Assembly: GCF_000485595.1 (NCBI RefSeq)
Contig: NW_014577112.1
Coordinates: 141,945-188,130, forward strand
Source of the DNA: Priapulus caudatus
Taxonomy: Eukaryota > Priapulida > Priapulimorpha > Priapulimorphida > Priapulidae
Reading direction: 5' to 3'
Length of the DNA: 46,186 nt
A program made the position numbers and the translations under genes. Of this stretch, positions 29,045 through 43,691 are shown one piece after another (within the stretch, counting starts at the first letter, position 1; each line of letters begins with the position of its first letter). A model generated the notes under the pieces. That model worked only from the letters and a program-made list of their open reading frames with translations, was not told where the DNA came from and did not search any database.

Positions 29045-32000
29045 CGTCTAAACCCGAGCCTGTCCGTCAGGGAGAGTAAAACTTTGGTGCAGGCCTATAG
29101 AAACTTCACCTCATTCTCGGCACCGACAGACGAATAGGAGCCGTGCTGTAAATTCACGATTTTTTCACGCCTGAAGATTTGGAATTACATGTATTTATTA
29201 ATATATGTATAATGATGTATAATAATATAACAAATATGTATAATAATATAACAAATATGTATAATAATATAACAAATATGGAAATAGGGCATCTGCGTTT
29301 CAAACGGATGGCTTTCGAGATGCACGGATTATTCCTGTCTTTATAATCTAGGGCAACCTTGCTTCTATATTTCTACCTGTCTACATTATTGGTGTCCTCA
29401 AGCCTTTTATCAAATTTTAATAAATGTTTGATGTTGAAGTTATTAATTCCTTAGTTCTAATGAGAAACGTGTAGGAAGTAAATGACATGGAGGTAAACAC
29501 AACACAAATTTATAGTGCACTCTATCATGTCTCTAATTGTTGATAACAGACTTGTCAACACAATACAATAGCAACTGTTATTATTATCATACAGTTTTAA
29601 CATATGTTTAAACCCATAATTTATATTTTTAAATCGCCTACATAGAATGTGTGGTTTTTAACTGAGAGCTGTGCATATACAAGTTCTAATGAAGTTGTCG
29701 CAATTCTTACTATAACGTATAACCAACACTTTTCTAACATTCGTGTGACAAGGGAGAGTACAGTTGGACTCATTACAAAATAGCAGACACATCACTAGTA
29801 TTCAATGTTGATCTCTTGCACAGGTTTCACTAGAAGTTATCATCTTTATGCTTGCATTCATAGCTAATCGACATAAAAAAGATGTATGTAAGCATTGTGA
29901 TTGTCAATTTCTTTTGAATGTTAATGGGAGTAACATGCTTAGGTTGTAATTGACAATAATTGTAAGGCCAGAGCCATGCCATCGCTAATTTATCAAACCT
30001 TTTCCAGCAGTGTTCAAGTATTACAGATGCCAAGATACGAGAAGAACGAATACTGTGCCATTCGATTGAGAAATTTAACTTTGTGTGCACTCGCATACTG
30101 CCAAGGCAAACAATTTAATTTGCTACGATTTGCTATACATGCAGCTTTAATCATGTTAATTGATTAGCAAAGAAAAGTCTTATCTACTAAAGTATACGTT
30201 TCTATCACAATGACTTGGGATCCACTAGAAAACATTGATACTAGCCCTACAAAATTGCATTACTGCGACCTGTATTAACTTGGCGTTTTTTCCAAGCATG
30301 CACACACTTCAAATGCTTCCCACCACAAATACATAAAACTCTGAACTTTGCGGCATAATAAATACATCTATCCTCGTTTGCAAAGTTAACCGACAATAAA
30401 CATAACTTTCTCAAATACATAACCAGAACAGAAACTCACGGGAACATTAAAAACGTTTAAATAAATATCGCAAAATTACAATAAAACAACATTTCTCACC
30501 TTTCAGTGAACAATCTGAATACAATGCATCCATATTAACACAGCCAGCAACTCGTATATACAAATATAACTAACACAATTAATAGTAAGGATTTGCTAAC
30601 TCCTATTTCAGTTATAAATCTACATGTGACGTTTTTGACGCGTGCTGTTCAGTAAACATCTGCCGACTCAAAACGTCAGTACAACGCCATTACCAATAGT
30701 TTGAGACAGCGCAACAACTCTACATATATACAGTTATTAAAAAATAATTTCTACTTGGCAGTGAGTAGTGGTGCTCCTACGACCAGGCAGTGCAATCCAA
30801 ATGGCTGTCAGATTTGTCAAAAATGCTTCTTTGCATTTTTTAATATTTAGTGACGGGACTCGAGACTTATTTGGCCGGTCTAGCCTTGGACAGTATCTAG
30901 CCATTGTCAGTTTACATTTGCAGCTAAGAGTCGCTCATCAATCTCTGAAATAGGCAATTCCACTTCACAGCGTATGCGGAAATTGGCGTGTGCATTCGTC
31001 ACATGGTATGCTTCTACCACACGGGTCGTCATCAAGTTTCACATTAAATTTGCCCACGGCAATGCAACTGTTGAACGACATACAAGTGGTAGATGCCACT
31101 AAACTGTCACGTGCCATATAATTAACACATGCAATGTAAACGGTACATGCTGCAGAACTGTTGAGTGACATGTAAACGCTACATGCAGTGCAATTGACAT
31201 TCCATGTAACTGACATGCCCTGTAGCCGGCATGTCCCTTGCAACTGGCATATGTAACTGGCATGTAACTGGCATATATGCCACGTAACAACCATCTGCAA
31301 CCCAAGCGACAAAAGTCATGCAACTGTGTGACACTGCTCGACACGGAACCGACTCGCTTCAAAGCACCTCAGCACAAATACAGATGTGCATCATACTTAT
31401 CTATCTACGGTGGATCGGATGCACCTACAGTCCTACACTGTATGAACACAAGGACAAATGCGCGGCCTACCTACGATGACCAACCCTCTGCAATCTTCTA
31501 CGTTGGACCTGTGACCGGCAAAGTCACCCTTGCGTCTGCCCGTCGCGACGCAACACTAGTGCTACCCGGAGGAAATACGCCGGACCCACCTGCCTAAACA
31601 TACTTTATGAGTACGACTGTGCATTAAATTCGTGTGCTCTACTCGTGCGGCGACGGCAGACGACAAGAATGTATTTTTTTTATTTTACTGTTAAAGTAAG
31701 TTTTTTTTAAAGAAAATGTTGCAACTTTAGGTCTACACATCATCAGCAATCCATAACAAAAACTTGCTTGAACTTAATCCGCTACGGGCTTTGTTTCATC
31801 GCAAATAGGATATAAGAACATCTGATTGTGTATGGGAAAGCTGCAACCAAGCACATTCATTGTCAAAAACCAACACACTCAAACACTCACCTCAGCTGGT
31901 ACAAAAATTGCCAAATAGAAACGCATTATACATAATACAGAGAGAGTCTGTACGGTAGTTTCACTGCGCCAATATTTTGGACTCCGGGCTCCGGATTTAT

Positions 32001-32409
32001 CGCGCGTGCGAGAAGTAGGGAAATAACACAAACTGATCACCAAAATTTCACCTTTGTTCACTTCATCTGATACAGTAGGAATCATAACGTCATAACAGCA
32101 AAAACACAACAATGGCAGGCAACGCAGGATTGGTTGCTACGGCAACCACACTAAATGCAAGCGCTTGGGGGTGCACGGCACTTGTACATGGATGCCATAC
32201 ATAAAACAGATAATAGAGTAAAGTGCAATACGGCCAGTACATGTCGTGGATATATACATGACGCTCCTCATCACCTATGTCTCTGGATGTCAGAGTGCAG
32301 CACGTGTGCTTAAAAATGCCGTGTGAAGTTCGAAATGTTTAAAAAATAACGTCCGTTTTGCTGCAATTCGCTATGCTTGAAGCACGAGGAACCTCACACT
32401 GGCATCGAC
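29045..32409. other. Intergenic region, SFT2D3 / Atrophin convergent ends
   Basis: No gene was recognised. It contains the SFT2D3 3' UTR, a 21-base tandem repeat (unit TGTATAATAATATAACAAATA, about three copies, about 29205-29281) and a degenerate tandem region at about 31090-31280 (loosely repeating CATGTAACTGGCAT). A 106-codon plus frame at 31277-31597 shows no recognisable domain or splice context. The remainder is AT-rich DNA. Confidence 0.5.
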
Positions 32410-35400
32410 TCACTTTGGCAGGGCATTCATTTTTCTGAAAGGAAAAAAACGACCACATGCTATAAAATTATACGTTTATACACTGGGTTGCCCCTAATTT
32501 AATACTCATGCCTACTACATGAATGAAACGGCACTTTTACGTTCATGTTCGCTCCGCAATGCATTAGTTGCAGCATTGGTGAAATACTTATACATAGACT
32601 GCAACAAGTTGTTGGCAAATTTTAAAGAAAAAATGTATGGAGGTGAATATTGACTGGTAAAGAGAGGACACTGGGAAGGAACAGTAAATACATCGGATGA
32701 GTGTAGCATATATGACTGTACTACAGATGCGATTTCATAACTTCACAATAACCCCATCACCAAATATGTAATAGCAAAGTAAGAAACGTTGTTAATCTAT
32801 AGCCCACCAGATGGCAGAACTACGGATCACCACCCATTGAACCCCAAATAACATTACTTAATAAGAATGCTGAAACAGAATAAAAAAAATTATTATTTCT
32901 CTTCCCCAACAGAAAATTTTTAAACAGTTAAACTGCAGAATTAAAGACTTGGGGAGTCTAAACTGGGTTTAATCTAAACTCTGAGGCTAAAACTAAGACA
33001 AGGCTTGCTACGCTGGAGTAAAACGTGATGAAGCTACATGGAAAGAAGCATCATTTCGGAAGATTTCCGCCAAGAAGAGAAGTAACTGTGGGTGACCGAT
33101 TGTGTGTGTGAGAAAAATGCGAGCCTACCATAAGATGGATAGCCGCTCTGGAAAAGAGATGAGAACCTGTTGAGTAAAAATTCAAAAACTACATTACACC
33201 TGCATCAGTCTGTGAAAAACGGCGGGAGGTGGGAGCCGTGCTCATGCACGCGTATATATCTTACAGCCGTCTGCTTGGCTGCCTGTTCACTGTGCTGTGA
33301 ATAGCACATATCAGGGCAGGCACAGCCCTGATCCTGCATGCAACTGCACGAAGGAAGAGGCAGTCAAGTGTCTTTTGCAAATAGGCCAAGACACTCTGCC
33401 ACCCTTACCGTGGGGCAAAAGAACAACTGCCATCGGATGAGTCGATGGGGAGTAACCATAGAAGCGTTGCCGGTAAGACAGCGCGGTGTGGTACAGCACC
33501 CAACATGGCCGCTACGATTTCACCGACCTTGCTCAACTCACCTTAGATATTCTTCGTGTGCTAGTAACTGGCTTTGATACGCTTGCTGCCTTTCTCGATC
33601 GAGCTGAACCTGTCTCTGCATTTGTTCGTGCGAGGCCAACTGTCGTGAGAAAAACACTTTAGCTATGAGACGACGATCGTCTTTTATTTTTAGTTTTCGA
33701 GTCTTCAACGCTCCAGTTTTGAAACGTTCGAGACTTTCTCTAGATTTGCAATTGACGTTTCTTCTCATTTATCCAGCAACTACAGACGTTTTGCAAAATG
33801 ACAACGTAAAGACGGGAGAGGCGCAAAATACGACTGCATCGTCTTACATGACTGAGAGGATCGAATGACCGGTCCACTGCAAGCTGTCCAGGGGGCGCCG
33901 GCGGGCGACTCACGAGTCCAGGCATTCCGAATGGATTCGCAAACTGCTGCGAGGCACTGCCTGGAGTGGCACCACCTACAAGTAAAAATGCGTGTCAGCG
34001 AGCTGTGCATACCTCGCATCATCGCGTCACCAGATTTCGCCTAGTCCCGTAAATATATCCCCCCTGCCCCGCATTAACCTCGTTAACTAGCTGCAGCTGC
34101 ATTGCCAACGAGCGTGAAGATTCGAAGAAACACGACTGACATATCGGCGACCGACATCGCAAAATGCAGGGAGTTGCCCTCGGTCAGCTTTCTGCTATGG
34201 CTCTCACCCCGGAGTTAACTTCAGGGTATTAGCCAGGAATGAGTATTGTGGGAGTACAGAAAAAATATTTGGGAGTGCAATTTTACACATGTACATGGGC
34301 TTCAGATCAAAATTTTAGGCCGTGCTAAACATATTTGGCCGTGCAGTTTCAAAACTGACCGTGCAAATCACGGCTGCACGGCTGCACGGCTGCACGGCTC
34401 GCTGGCTAATACGTTGGTTCACTTACCGACGAGCGGATGTACAGGGTAGAGCCCCGGGGACGTCTGCATGTGCTGCTCGTGCAGGTGTAGGTGCGTGTGC
34501 GCGTGCGCGTGCATGTGCGCCGCGTACAGCGGCAGCCACGACATCCCTGGTGGCAGAATTCCGAACCGGGCCATCGGGTCGGCGGCCATCATGCGCTCGA
34601 TGTGCAGACGCTCTGCCGAAACCGTGTTCTCGCGCAGCGTTTGCTCCATGCCAGGGGGCGCACCTGTCAAAACGCAAAAAAAACAGGCGGTTTAAATAAG
34701 TTTTCAAGTGCTGAACGTTCAGAACGTTTTGGATTGCCGAATTCTGGAAGCCTACGGAGCCACCACGATCATAGCCGACACTACTAATCGTAAATCTTTC
34801 ATTAGCCGCAATCACGACGGGGCATGATTTGTAAAAAATATCTTTATAACTGTATATTATTCATGTCGGGCTCGTTATCAATTCAAACTAAAACATCAAC
34901 AATGACGACGGCGACGGCGGGCGGGCGGGCCTAGCAAGGATAACAACTAGATATGACTTTAGTTTGAGTTATAGTTGAGAGTTTTGTTATTGCGGTCGTC
35001 GACCCGTCGCGCGAGGGAGACCACACGGACGGCGTCGTCGTCACCACTACTCGCATCAACAACGACGACAAAGGACGGGGCAGGGGTCGTCGACGACGGA
35101 GGGCGGGGGCAGGGGTCGTCGACGACGGATCGGCGACGGCAGCGGGCGGCACGGGTCGCGCGACGCCGCGAGCGGCGCGCGGCAGGGGCCGTCTGCGACG
35201 AGGCGCGGGGGCGGGGTTGTCAACACGTGGCGAGGCGGCCGCGACCGCACGGACAGCATTGTCGTGTCTCAACCAGGCCGGCCGCCCGGGCGCTGAGTCG
35301 CTCCAGGCTCGCTGCCATGGGCGCTGCTCAGCCGACGGATGCCAGACCGCCGCGATGCGCTCGGATTCCGCCGCGCGCCGCTGCGACGCCGACGCCGGTT

Positions 35401-36170
35401 CGCGGCCGATGGCGAGCNNNNNNNNNNNNNNNNNNNNNNNNNNNNNNNNNNNNNNNNNNNNNNNNNNNNNNNNNNNNNNNNNNNNNNNNNNNNNNNNNNN
35501 NNNNNNNNNNNNNNNNNNNNNNNNNNNNNNNNNNNNNNNNNNNNNNNNNNNNNNNNNNNNNNNNNNNNNNNNNNNNNNNNNNNNNNNNNNNNNNNNNNNN
35601 NNNNNNNNNNNNNNNNNNNNNNNNNNNNNNNNNNNNNNNNNNNNNNNNNNNNNNNNNNNNNNNTGTGGGTGGTGTCAATGTGTAAGGTGGCATGATTAAG
35701 GGCGGGTGGTGATCGAGAGTGCGGGTGGTGTCAATGTGTAAGGTGGCATGATTAAGGGCGGGTGGTGATCGAGAGTGCGGGTGGTGTCAATGTGTAAGGT
35801 GGCATGATTAAGGGCGGGTGGTGATCGAGAGTGCGGGTGGAGTCAATGTGTAAGGTGGCATGATTAAGGGCGGGTGGTGATCGAGAGTGCGGGTGGAGTC
35901 AATGTGTAAGGTGGAACCACTGTGTGGGGGCACGGGTAGTATGACTTGCTAGACTGATTCGAGTTCTATTAGAGTTCCATTGATTAACGATGTAATTGCG
36001 AAATTCATACAGGCACACGCTGACACACATGCATGCACACACGAGAACACATCCACACCTTCGTGCACCAACACACTCATGAACGCACGCATGGACACTT
36101 ATGTACACACATCCGAACAGACTGTACATGCATGCACACGCACCGACGCACACGCACACGCATGCACTCA

Positions 36171-36202
<32 letters not shown>

Positions 36203-39200
36203 CACAAACACCTACACACACGCTACACACAGATACAACTGCATGCACTTACACACACCTACCTAAATGCGCTCATACATCGGCCCTTACCTGCAGCACT
36301 CGACGTCGGTGGATACATTCCCGCCATTGCGTGCTCTCGCTGTAACTCTAGCCAATGAGGTTCCAGCGGGCTGCGACCGGGTAGGTGCTCCACTCCCATT
36401 GGCTTGCCGTCCGGCCCGAACTTCATCTTTTCCCTCAGCTCCATCTCACGGAATTCTCTCTCCCGTCGCTCCTGCTCAATCTTCGCTTCGATGTCCATCC
36501 TGGTATCCAGCCGAGACGCGATGCATCGTAAAACCAACAGCGCAACAAATGCGATTAGTCTCACAATTACAATTAAAACGTTAGTCTCATTTAACTTGGC
36601 TGCGGACCGGAGACAGTATACCACATTGAATCTAGCGGAAACAAAAGATCGCGCAGAGTAGTACCACTTTCGTCTATGTTGCTGCTCGTGAACTTAAAAC
36701 CGATTCAATTCGAGATGCGAGATCTAGACGGAGGGATAAATCTGGATGTGCGTTGAGCAGCAGCAGCGTAGTGACGAGTTACCTGCAGAACTGAACCAGA
36801 TTTCGGGGGGGGGGTCGACTTACCGCTCACGCGATCCGGGCGGATACAGATGCAGCATGGACATGTAGTAGTGCATCGGGTCGGCTGCATACTGCGGCAT
36901 CGCATACGGCTGACCTGCCATGCCTGACGGCCCTTCCGAGCAATCACAAGACACTTCATCAGTATCACAGGAACTCCATTGAGCGAATACAGTCAGGCGC
37001 AAGATTTTGCCTAACGCTAAAGTGATGATGTATTTTATAAAGTGCAGCATTTATATTTATATTTTCGTCGCAGCAGACAACAAACCCACGGCCATACCAT
37101 ACTGAATCTAGCAGAACGAAAGATCGCGCAGCAGTACACCTTTGTCTATGCCGCGCGCGCGCGCGCTCGATCGAGCGACTCACCGGGCATGGCCATCACG
37201 TGCGGCGAGTAGCCCATGTGCGGGCTCGCGTACTGGCTGAGCGCCCTCAACGCGGGCGTGTCGTGCGACGGGTATCCGGCGGCGATAGCGTGCGGCGACG
37301 CACGCGGGAAGCAGGGAAGATGATCCGTCATCGAGCGCGAGATGCTCGAGCGACACGGCGACGCGTCCGACGGCTTCTTGTCCGACGTGAGCGGCGGCGG
37401 CTTCTGCCGGAGAAAAAAATCTAGTAGTTAGTAGAATAGTGAAGCAGATATGTGTAAATATCAAGCATAATATGTAGGTGTATATATTATATAATGTGTA
37501 CATATATAATATATATATAAATATATATATATCAAATAATTTATGATAAATGGCGCTGACATAAAGGGAGAAATCGCAGAGCTGGGCTTAACATCGAGGA
37601 CGGGCGATTGTACTATCAAGGCCGGCCTCATCATGCTCTCCTATTTGCACGTGGATTCACTTACCGGCCTCTCCTCCTTTGGTTCGATGGCTTTCTTCTT
37701 CTGCTCCTCCCGTTTCTTTGCGAGCATGGATTCGGGCACTGACTTGAAGTTGAAGTCGGTGCGCGCGCACGAGTTGTGGCGCCCTCTATACATGGCACGG
37801 ATGAATCTGAAGAACGTGCAAAAGCAGCAAAGTGAGCGATCGCCACGTCAAAGCCCGTCACCACTGTCGGATCGGGGCTTTCGAATTTGCGCAAACCACA
37901 CGCCGACTCCACGCGCATCCAAGGCTAATCGCACGCTAACAGACCCGTAAAGTTTCCCGGGAGCTGGTTGGAAGCAGTGACAGCTTCTATTTTTTACTAG
38001 TACTGTAACACGCTCCGCTTGTCCCTGTTGGTTTCACGATTTCGTTCAGAGTGCATGTGGGGCATGCCGCGCGTGCGGGGGAGGGAGACACCGCGCGCGG
38101 GGGAGCGAGACAGGGAGGGGGTTGGGAGGAGAGGAGGGACGGACTGATGATGCCACGCATGGGGGAGGGAGATGGGGGTTGAGGGGGTTGGGAGGAAAGG
38201 AGGGACTGACGATGCCGCGCGCGGGGGAGGGAGACGGTGAGGGGGAGGGGAGGAGAGGAGGAACTGTCGATGGACGCAGCGGTGCAGCGACTACTCACAT
38301 GGCCGACTTTGTGCGGAACAGCTCGGTGCAGTCTGCGGTCGGCTCGGGGGAGGGCGTGCGCAGCGGGATCTTCCTCTCCTCCATCTCGGGCTCCTCCGTC
38401 GCCTCGTGCTCGGGAGTCTCCTCAACGGGCTCCTGCTTCACCTTCACGGCTTCCTCCGGCCGCACGACGCACACGCCGGGCTTCTCTCCGGCCTCGACCT
38501 TCTCCGTCGCGTACTGCGCGTGCGGGTTCTGCGCAGAGGGCAGCGAGTGCGGGTTCGGCATCGAAGGCAGGAGGTGGGCATTCTGCGCAGAGGGCAGCAC
38601 GTGCGGATTCGCGGCAGGGGGCAGCACGTGCGGGCTCGACGCCACGCCCAGCAGGTGCGGGTTCTGCGTAGGGGGCAGCACGTGAGGGTTCTGCGGCGGA
38701 GGACGCATGTGCGCGTTCTGCGCAGCGGGCAGCACGTGTGCATTCTGCGGAGGTGGCAGCATGTGCGGGTTCTGCGTAGTTGGCAGCACGTGTGGATTCT
38801 GAGCAGGCGGCAGCACGTGTGTATTCTGCGTAGAGGGCAGCACATGCGGGTTCTGCATTGGAGGCAAATTGTGTGGATTCTGTGTAGAGGTGAGCACGTG
38901 TGGATTCTGCAAAGGTGGCAGCACATGCTGGATTTGAGTCGAAGGCAGCACAGTGGCTACAGGTTTCTCTACAGGAGCAGCAGGCTTGATTTCAGAGTGC
39001 AACTGCTTATCAACACCAACTTCAGGTGCTTTTGCTTTCAGCTTGTCAGATGGTCGTGGGTGCTGCTGTTGTTGTTGTTGTTGTTGCTGATGTTGCTGAT
39101 GTTGCTGCTGCTGTTGTTGCTGCTGATGTTGCTGCTGCTGTTGTTGCTGCTGATGTTGCTGTTGTTGGTGTTGTCCTGGCGTCCCTGGATTTGGCTCCTT

Positions 39201-40527
39201 GGTGTTGCAGGGGGACTCGATGCACGGCTGGCCTTGAGATGTCAGCTGTAGCTCCATGAACCTGCAGTGACAAATATATCGACTGTTGAAACATACATAA
39301 GACTAGACAGAGTGCACTCACGGAGTGCATACCTCCGCCAGCGACATACGCCATACGCCATACGACTCACGAACACATGAATAACCGACGATATACGCCA
39401 GTGTACTGACATGTACACGCTCCCATGTAACATGTATGTGCTACGAGCTGGCTCGCTGGGTTCGCTGGCTTGCCGACTCACTGGCTCGCTGGGTGATATC
39501 GATCGACCGCCGCGCTAATATCGATCGCACGAACACACGAACACACGAGAGCGAAAACACAACCTCCTACAACTCCGTTGGGCGGAGGTAAAAATGGGAG
39601 GGAGCGACAACTAGATCGGAAAACTAACTGAACCAACTTGGTGTGAGTGTAGCTTGCCAATTACTGACTTGTAAAAGAGACAGTTTAAAGTAAATACGGG
39701 TTGGTAAAAGAAGAAATCTCTCTCTCTTTCTCTCTCTTTATTTCTCTCACCCTCTCTCTCTCTCTCTCTCTTTATTTCTCTCACCCTCTCTCTCTCTCTC
39801 TTTATTTCTCTCACCCTCTCTCTCTCTCTGTCCCTCTCCCCTTCTCTCCCTCTCCTTCTCCCTCTCCTTGTCACTCTAACTCTCTCTCACTCCTCCTCCT
39901 CCTACGTCCTTGCTGCTCACCGTCTGCTTGTGCGGCAGATACTCCTTGCGAATCTTGAAGAAGTTCTTTCCGAACTGTCGCACGCCTTTCACGAACAGCT
40001 TCTGCAAACGACGAAGAAACGCGCGTGATTAGAATCAAATCGAAAAGGAAGGGCAAAGCTGGATCAAAGCCCAATCGCTGATCGCCGAGCCCGGCGTAAA
40101 AAAACGCACGGTGGGGACCCATCGTAGGAACCGAGGTCGTGTCAGTGACTAAGATTGAAATCGGGCGTTAAATCGGTACGATCGCAATCTGATGCGAACG
40201 ACGGAGGGAGCAATGACGACGCGATGAACATCAAGGCGCCTTCGCACTTTCTGCGCGTCGGCGATTGTCATTAACCGGCGTCTTTAACAGGCTTCCTAAT
40301 TTGGTTACGTCGCCGCAAACAGAAAACAATCGAAAATCATTAAAAACGCCATGGCGCTGTCGTCGCTAGCTTTAAAAAAAATAAAAATAAAATATTTACC
40401 CCCAAAACATCGTCGCTGCCTCTGCGGGTTTTTACGCTTTTACGGTTGTCATAGGAGCGGCGCGGCGCAAACGCACTGATGCACGCACGCGCGCGCACGC
40501 GCACGCACGCACGCACGCACGCACGAA

Positions 40528-40601
<74 letters not shown>

Positions 40602-40753
40602 GATAGAGAGAGAGGGAGACATACATACAGACAGGCAGGCCGAGACACAGATAGAGAGGCACGCAAATGCCCGTGTAAATACCCGGATGCATCACGCACG
40701 CGCATGCATGCACGTACACCATGCACGTACCAGCACACACGCAGAAACACCTG

Positions 40754-40800
<47 letters not shown>

Positions 40801-43616
40801 CGCACGCACGCACGCACGCACGAAAGCAGGCACGCGCAAACATGCAACTCACAGCAGGAGTATGCACAGCGTTCAGACAACAAGATTAAAATACAGGTGA
40901 AACATTAAAATACAGGTGGCGCACGAGACATTACGTGATTACATTACTCCGAACACACACAAAAACCGTCGTGCACAGTTACTGCTGGATGATTGCGTAG
41001 CCAGGTGAAAGGGTAGAGAAAGGTCGCCGGTTTAGACATGTTGGGGTAGAGGTGGAGGTATAGTCAGGGGTGCAGTGTAGCGGTTAGACACTTTGGGGGG
41101 GGGAGTAGAGGTGGAGGTATGGTCAGGGGTGCAGTGTAGCCATTAGTCACTTTGGGGGGAGGGGAGTAGAGGTGGAGGTATGGTCAGGGGTGCAGTGTAG
41201 CGGTTAGACACTTACATCTCTATATCCCAATCTTCCGTACTCTTACTCTCTCGCTCACACTTATAGCTCCCTTTCTTTCACTCTCTCACTCGCTTCCTCA
41301 CTCCTCTCCCACCTGCTATCGTAGGGGAAGGAGCCAGCCAGCGGTGATGACGACGCAGTCGTTCCATCTGCTCGCGGACGCACAGACGTGATTGGCACCA
41401 ACGGCGGCGGCGGCGGTCTAGATATTGGCACGGGACCCGAGAACAGTGGCGCCACCACACCGCGCGGGAGTCCGATGGGCGGCGGCGGCGTTCGCGACCT
41501 GTGGACGATGCAAAAACATGCGAACGTTCGAAAACATGAAACATGAAAACGCTCAGCAGGTGCACCGAGTGAAACACACCTACAGTCTGAACCCCGTGTT
41601 GTGTCGCACACATCGATTGAACGGACACATGTCGACAGAGGACACTTCTGACATTTCCCTTGAGTAGCAGCAGTTCACACACTTAGCTCACCTCTATGGA
41701 ACAGGCCTATTTCTATGAAGAACACTTTTAGCATTTCCCCTTGCATGACCCTTATATGTACCGGTTAGAATGTATTATGGATGCCATACCGAGACGTGCT
41801 TCTATGATATCGTACATGCTTGTGTACAATCCAACCTCTCTTGCTGGTCTTATAGGTTATTCAATCGCCACGTTAGATCTTGCACTTAAATGGGTAATTG
41901 ACCGTAGGTTCCTTGCATATTTTCGGTTCAAATAGGGTTAAATTATAATACATGAAAAATGTCATCGTTCAATATTAGTTCGAAATATTTTTTTAATGTT
42001 TTAAAACTAACGACTGTATCGTTGCTTACAACGATGGTGCCGCCACTACTAGTCCATCTGCGTTTAAAGTTGTGCATCACAACTTTTCGACTGCAGGCTA
42101 CAGACCGAAGCTGTTTCTTATTTATGAATTTAAGAAGAAAGGGGTTGCAATATCTTATAAACAAATTTTAGATTCGGTTATAATAGGGACGAATTTATCC
42201 TAAAATAAAAATCGTTCGGTTAAATAGCATTTAGGTATAAATATAATTCCACTTTTGTGATTAGCCCTCAGTCTGTACATGCAAAAGTAAATCGGCAAAA
42301 GCGCACCTTCTTCAGGGTGGCAGCATAATCGCGGGGTGTCAAGTCAGCGTCCAAAAATAAAGATTTCGAAACTCACTGTCGTTTTATGACAAGTGTGAAT
42401 GCATGATTATGAAGCTTTGTAGGTATATACTAGTTATGCACTTACCATCACAATATACGCTAAAATTCTAGTGTGTAGTACTAGTATCCCTTTAATAGGT
42501 CTTACAGTGCACGAAATTAGCGCCGTTTTGCCGGTGGCCGCCGGTTCGACCCCCATATGATCAGTCCACTTGGCCTATTCAAAGTTTTGCCTATCTTGCC
42601 TTTATATCAACAATATTTACCAATTTCCTGACTAGTTTTTACTTCGTGACTACTAAGAAGTATATCATGTTCCAGCAATTCCTGTCAAACAAGTAGAACT
42701 CGTAGTAAATACTATGAGTATGCCTAATAAACACAAAGCTAATACTTTTATTAATATTGGAATAAAGTGAACACAATTAAGGGTCTCTTCAAACTTGTGA
42801 GGGCCCGTTTGAAATTTTGGGTGGGCCTGTTAACATTTTGGCTAATTTCACGCCCTGGTCTTACCCGGACGGCAGCACATCTGGTCTCTCGTCACTAGGT
42901 GGCGGTGGCGACTGCTTGTCCTCGGACGATAGCGAGCTCTCTCGCTCGTTGTCTCCGTCGTTGCCGATGTCTTCGTTTGAGATGCTGGTGCTGCTGTCCT
43001 CCGGACTGGTCGACTCAGAACCAACCCGGCTACCAGACTGCAAGCGGAGAACGGTTGACGATGACGCGAAAAGACTGCACACGCACGCACGCACGCACGC
43101 ACGCACACAGACACGCACGCACGCACGCACGCACACATACACGCATCACACTGCACCTTGCCAGATTCCGCAGCACCCCTCAGCAAGCTAACATAGGACA
43201 TAAAGATAACCCAGACATGGTCAATGATTTCCACTCGCGTTTACCCCACGTGTAGCTCACCCATTTTTTCCTGATGGTAACAATTATGACACGTGGCAAC
43301 AGCGGTTATTTTTTGTGATTTTAATGGGTATAGGGGCTGTATATATATATATATATATATATATGGCTGTGTATTACTTCAAGCAATCTCGAAAAAAAGA
43401 AACCGCTTTCTCACCTGTGGTCGCTTCTTCTTGCTATTGGGACTACTGCTGCGACCCGAATTGGATAATTTGCTCTCTGCCCAACTCCGCTTTCTTGGAC
43501 TAGATGCAGTGTTGTCTTTTTGCTATAATGAGAGTAGCAAAACATCAACTGTATAGCACATACTCACTCTCTCCCTCAACCCACATGGTGTGGTACACAT
43601 TTTAGATCTTCTCTCA

Positions 43617-43691
<75 letters not shown>

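Noticed and set aside
31277-31597. 106-codon plus-strand frame
   Set aside because: No recognised family, overlaps degenerate tandem repeats at its start, and has no supporting neighbours. Kept only as a note in the intergenic entry.
34975-35699. Long frames crossing the N run
   Set aside because: The frames depend on reading Ns as coding and on GC-rich repeat DNA. They are antisense to, or in an intron of, Atrophin.
35664-35916. Regularly spaced repeats resembling a CRISPR array
   Set aside because: Units are contiguous 56-base tandem copies without unique spacers, in an intron of an animal gene.
39921-40001. Reading the displaced SANT exon as an MTA-family gene fragment
   Set aside because: Sequence and phase fit the Atrophin exon at 46067-46125 without a gap, and no other MTA exons are present in the window.
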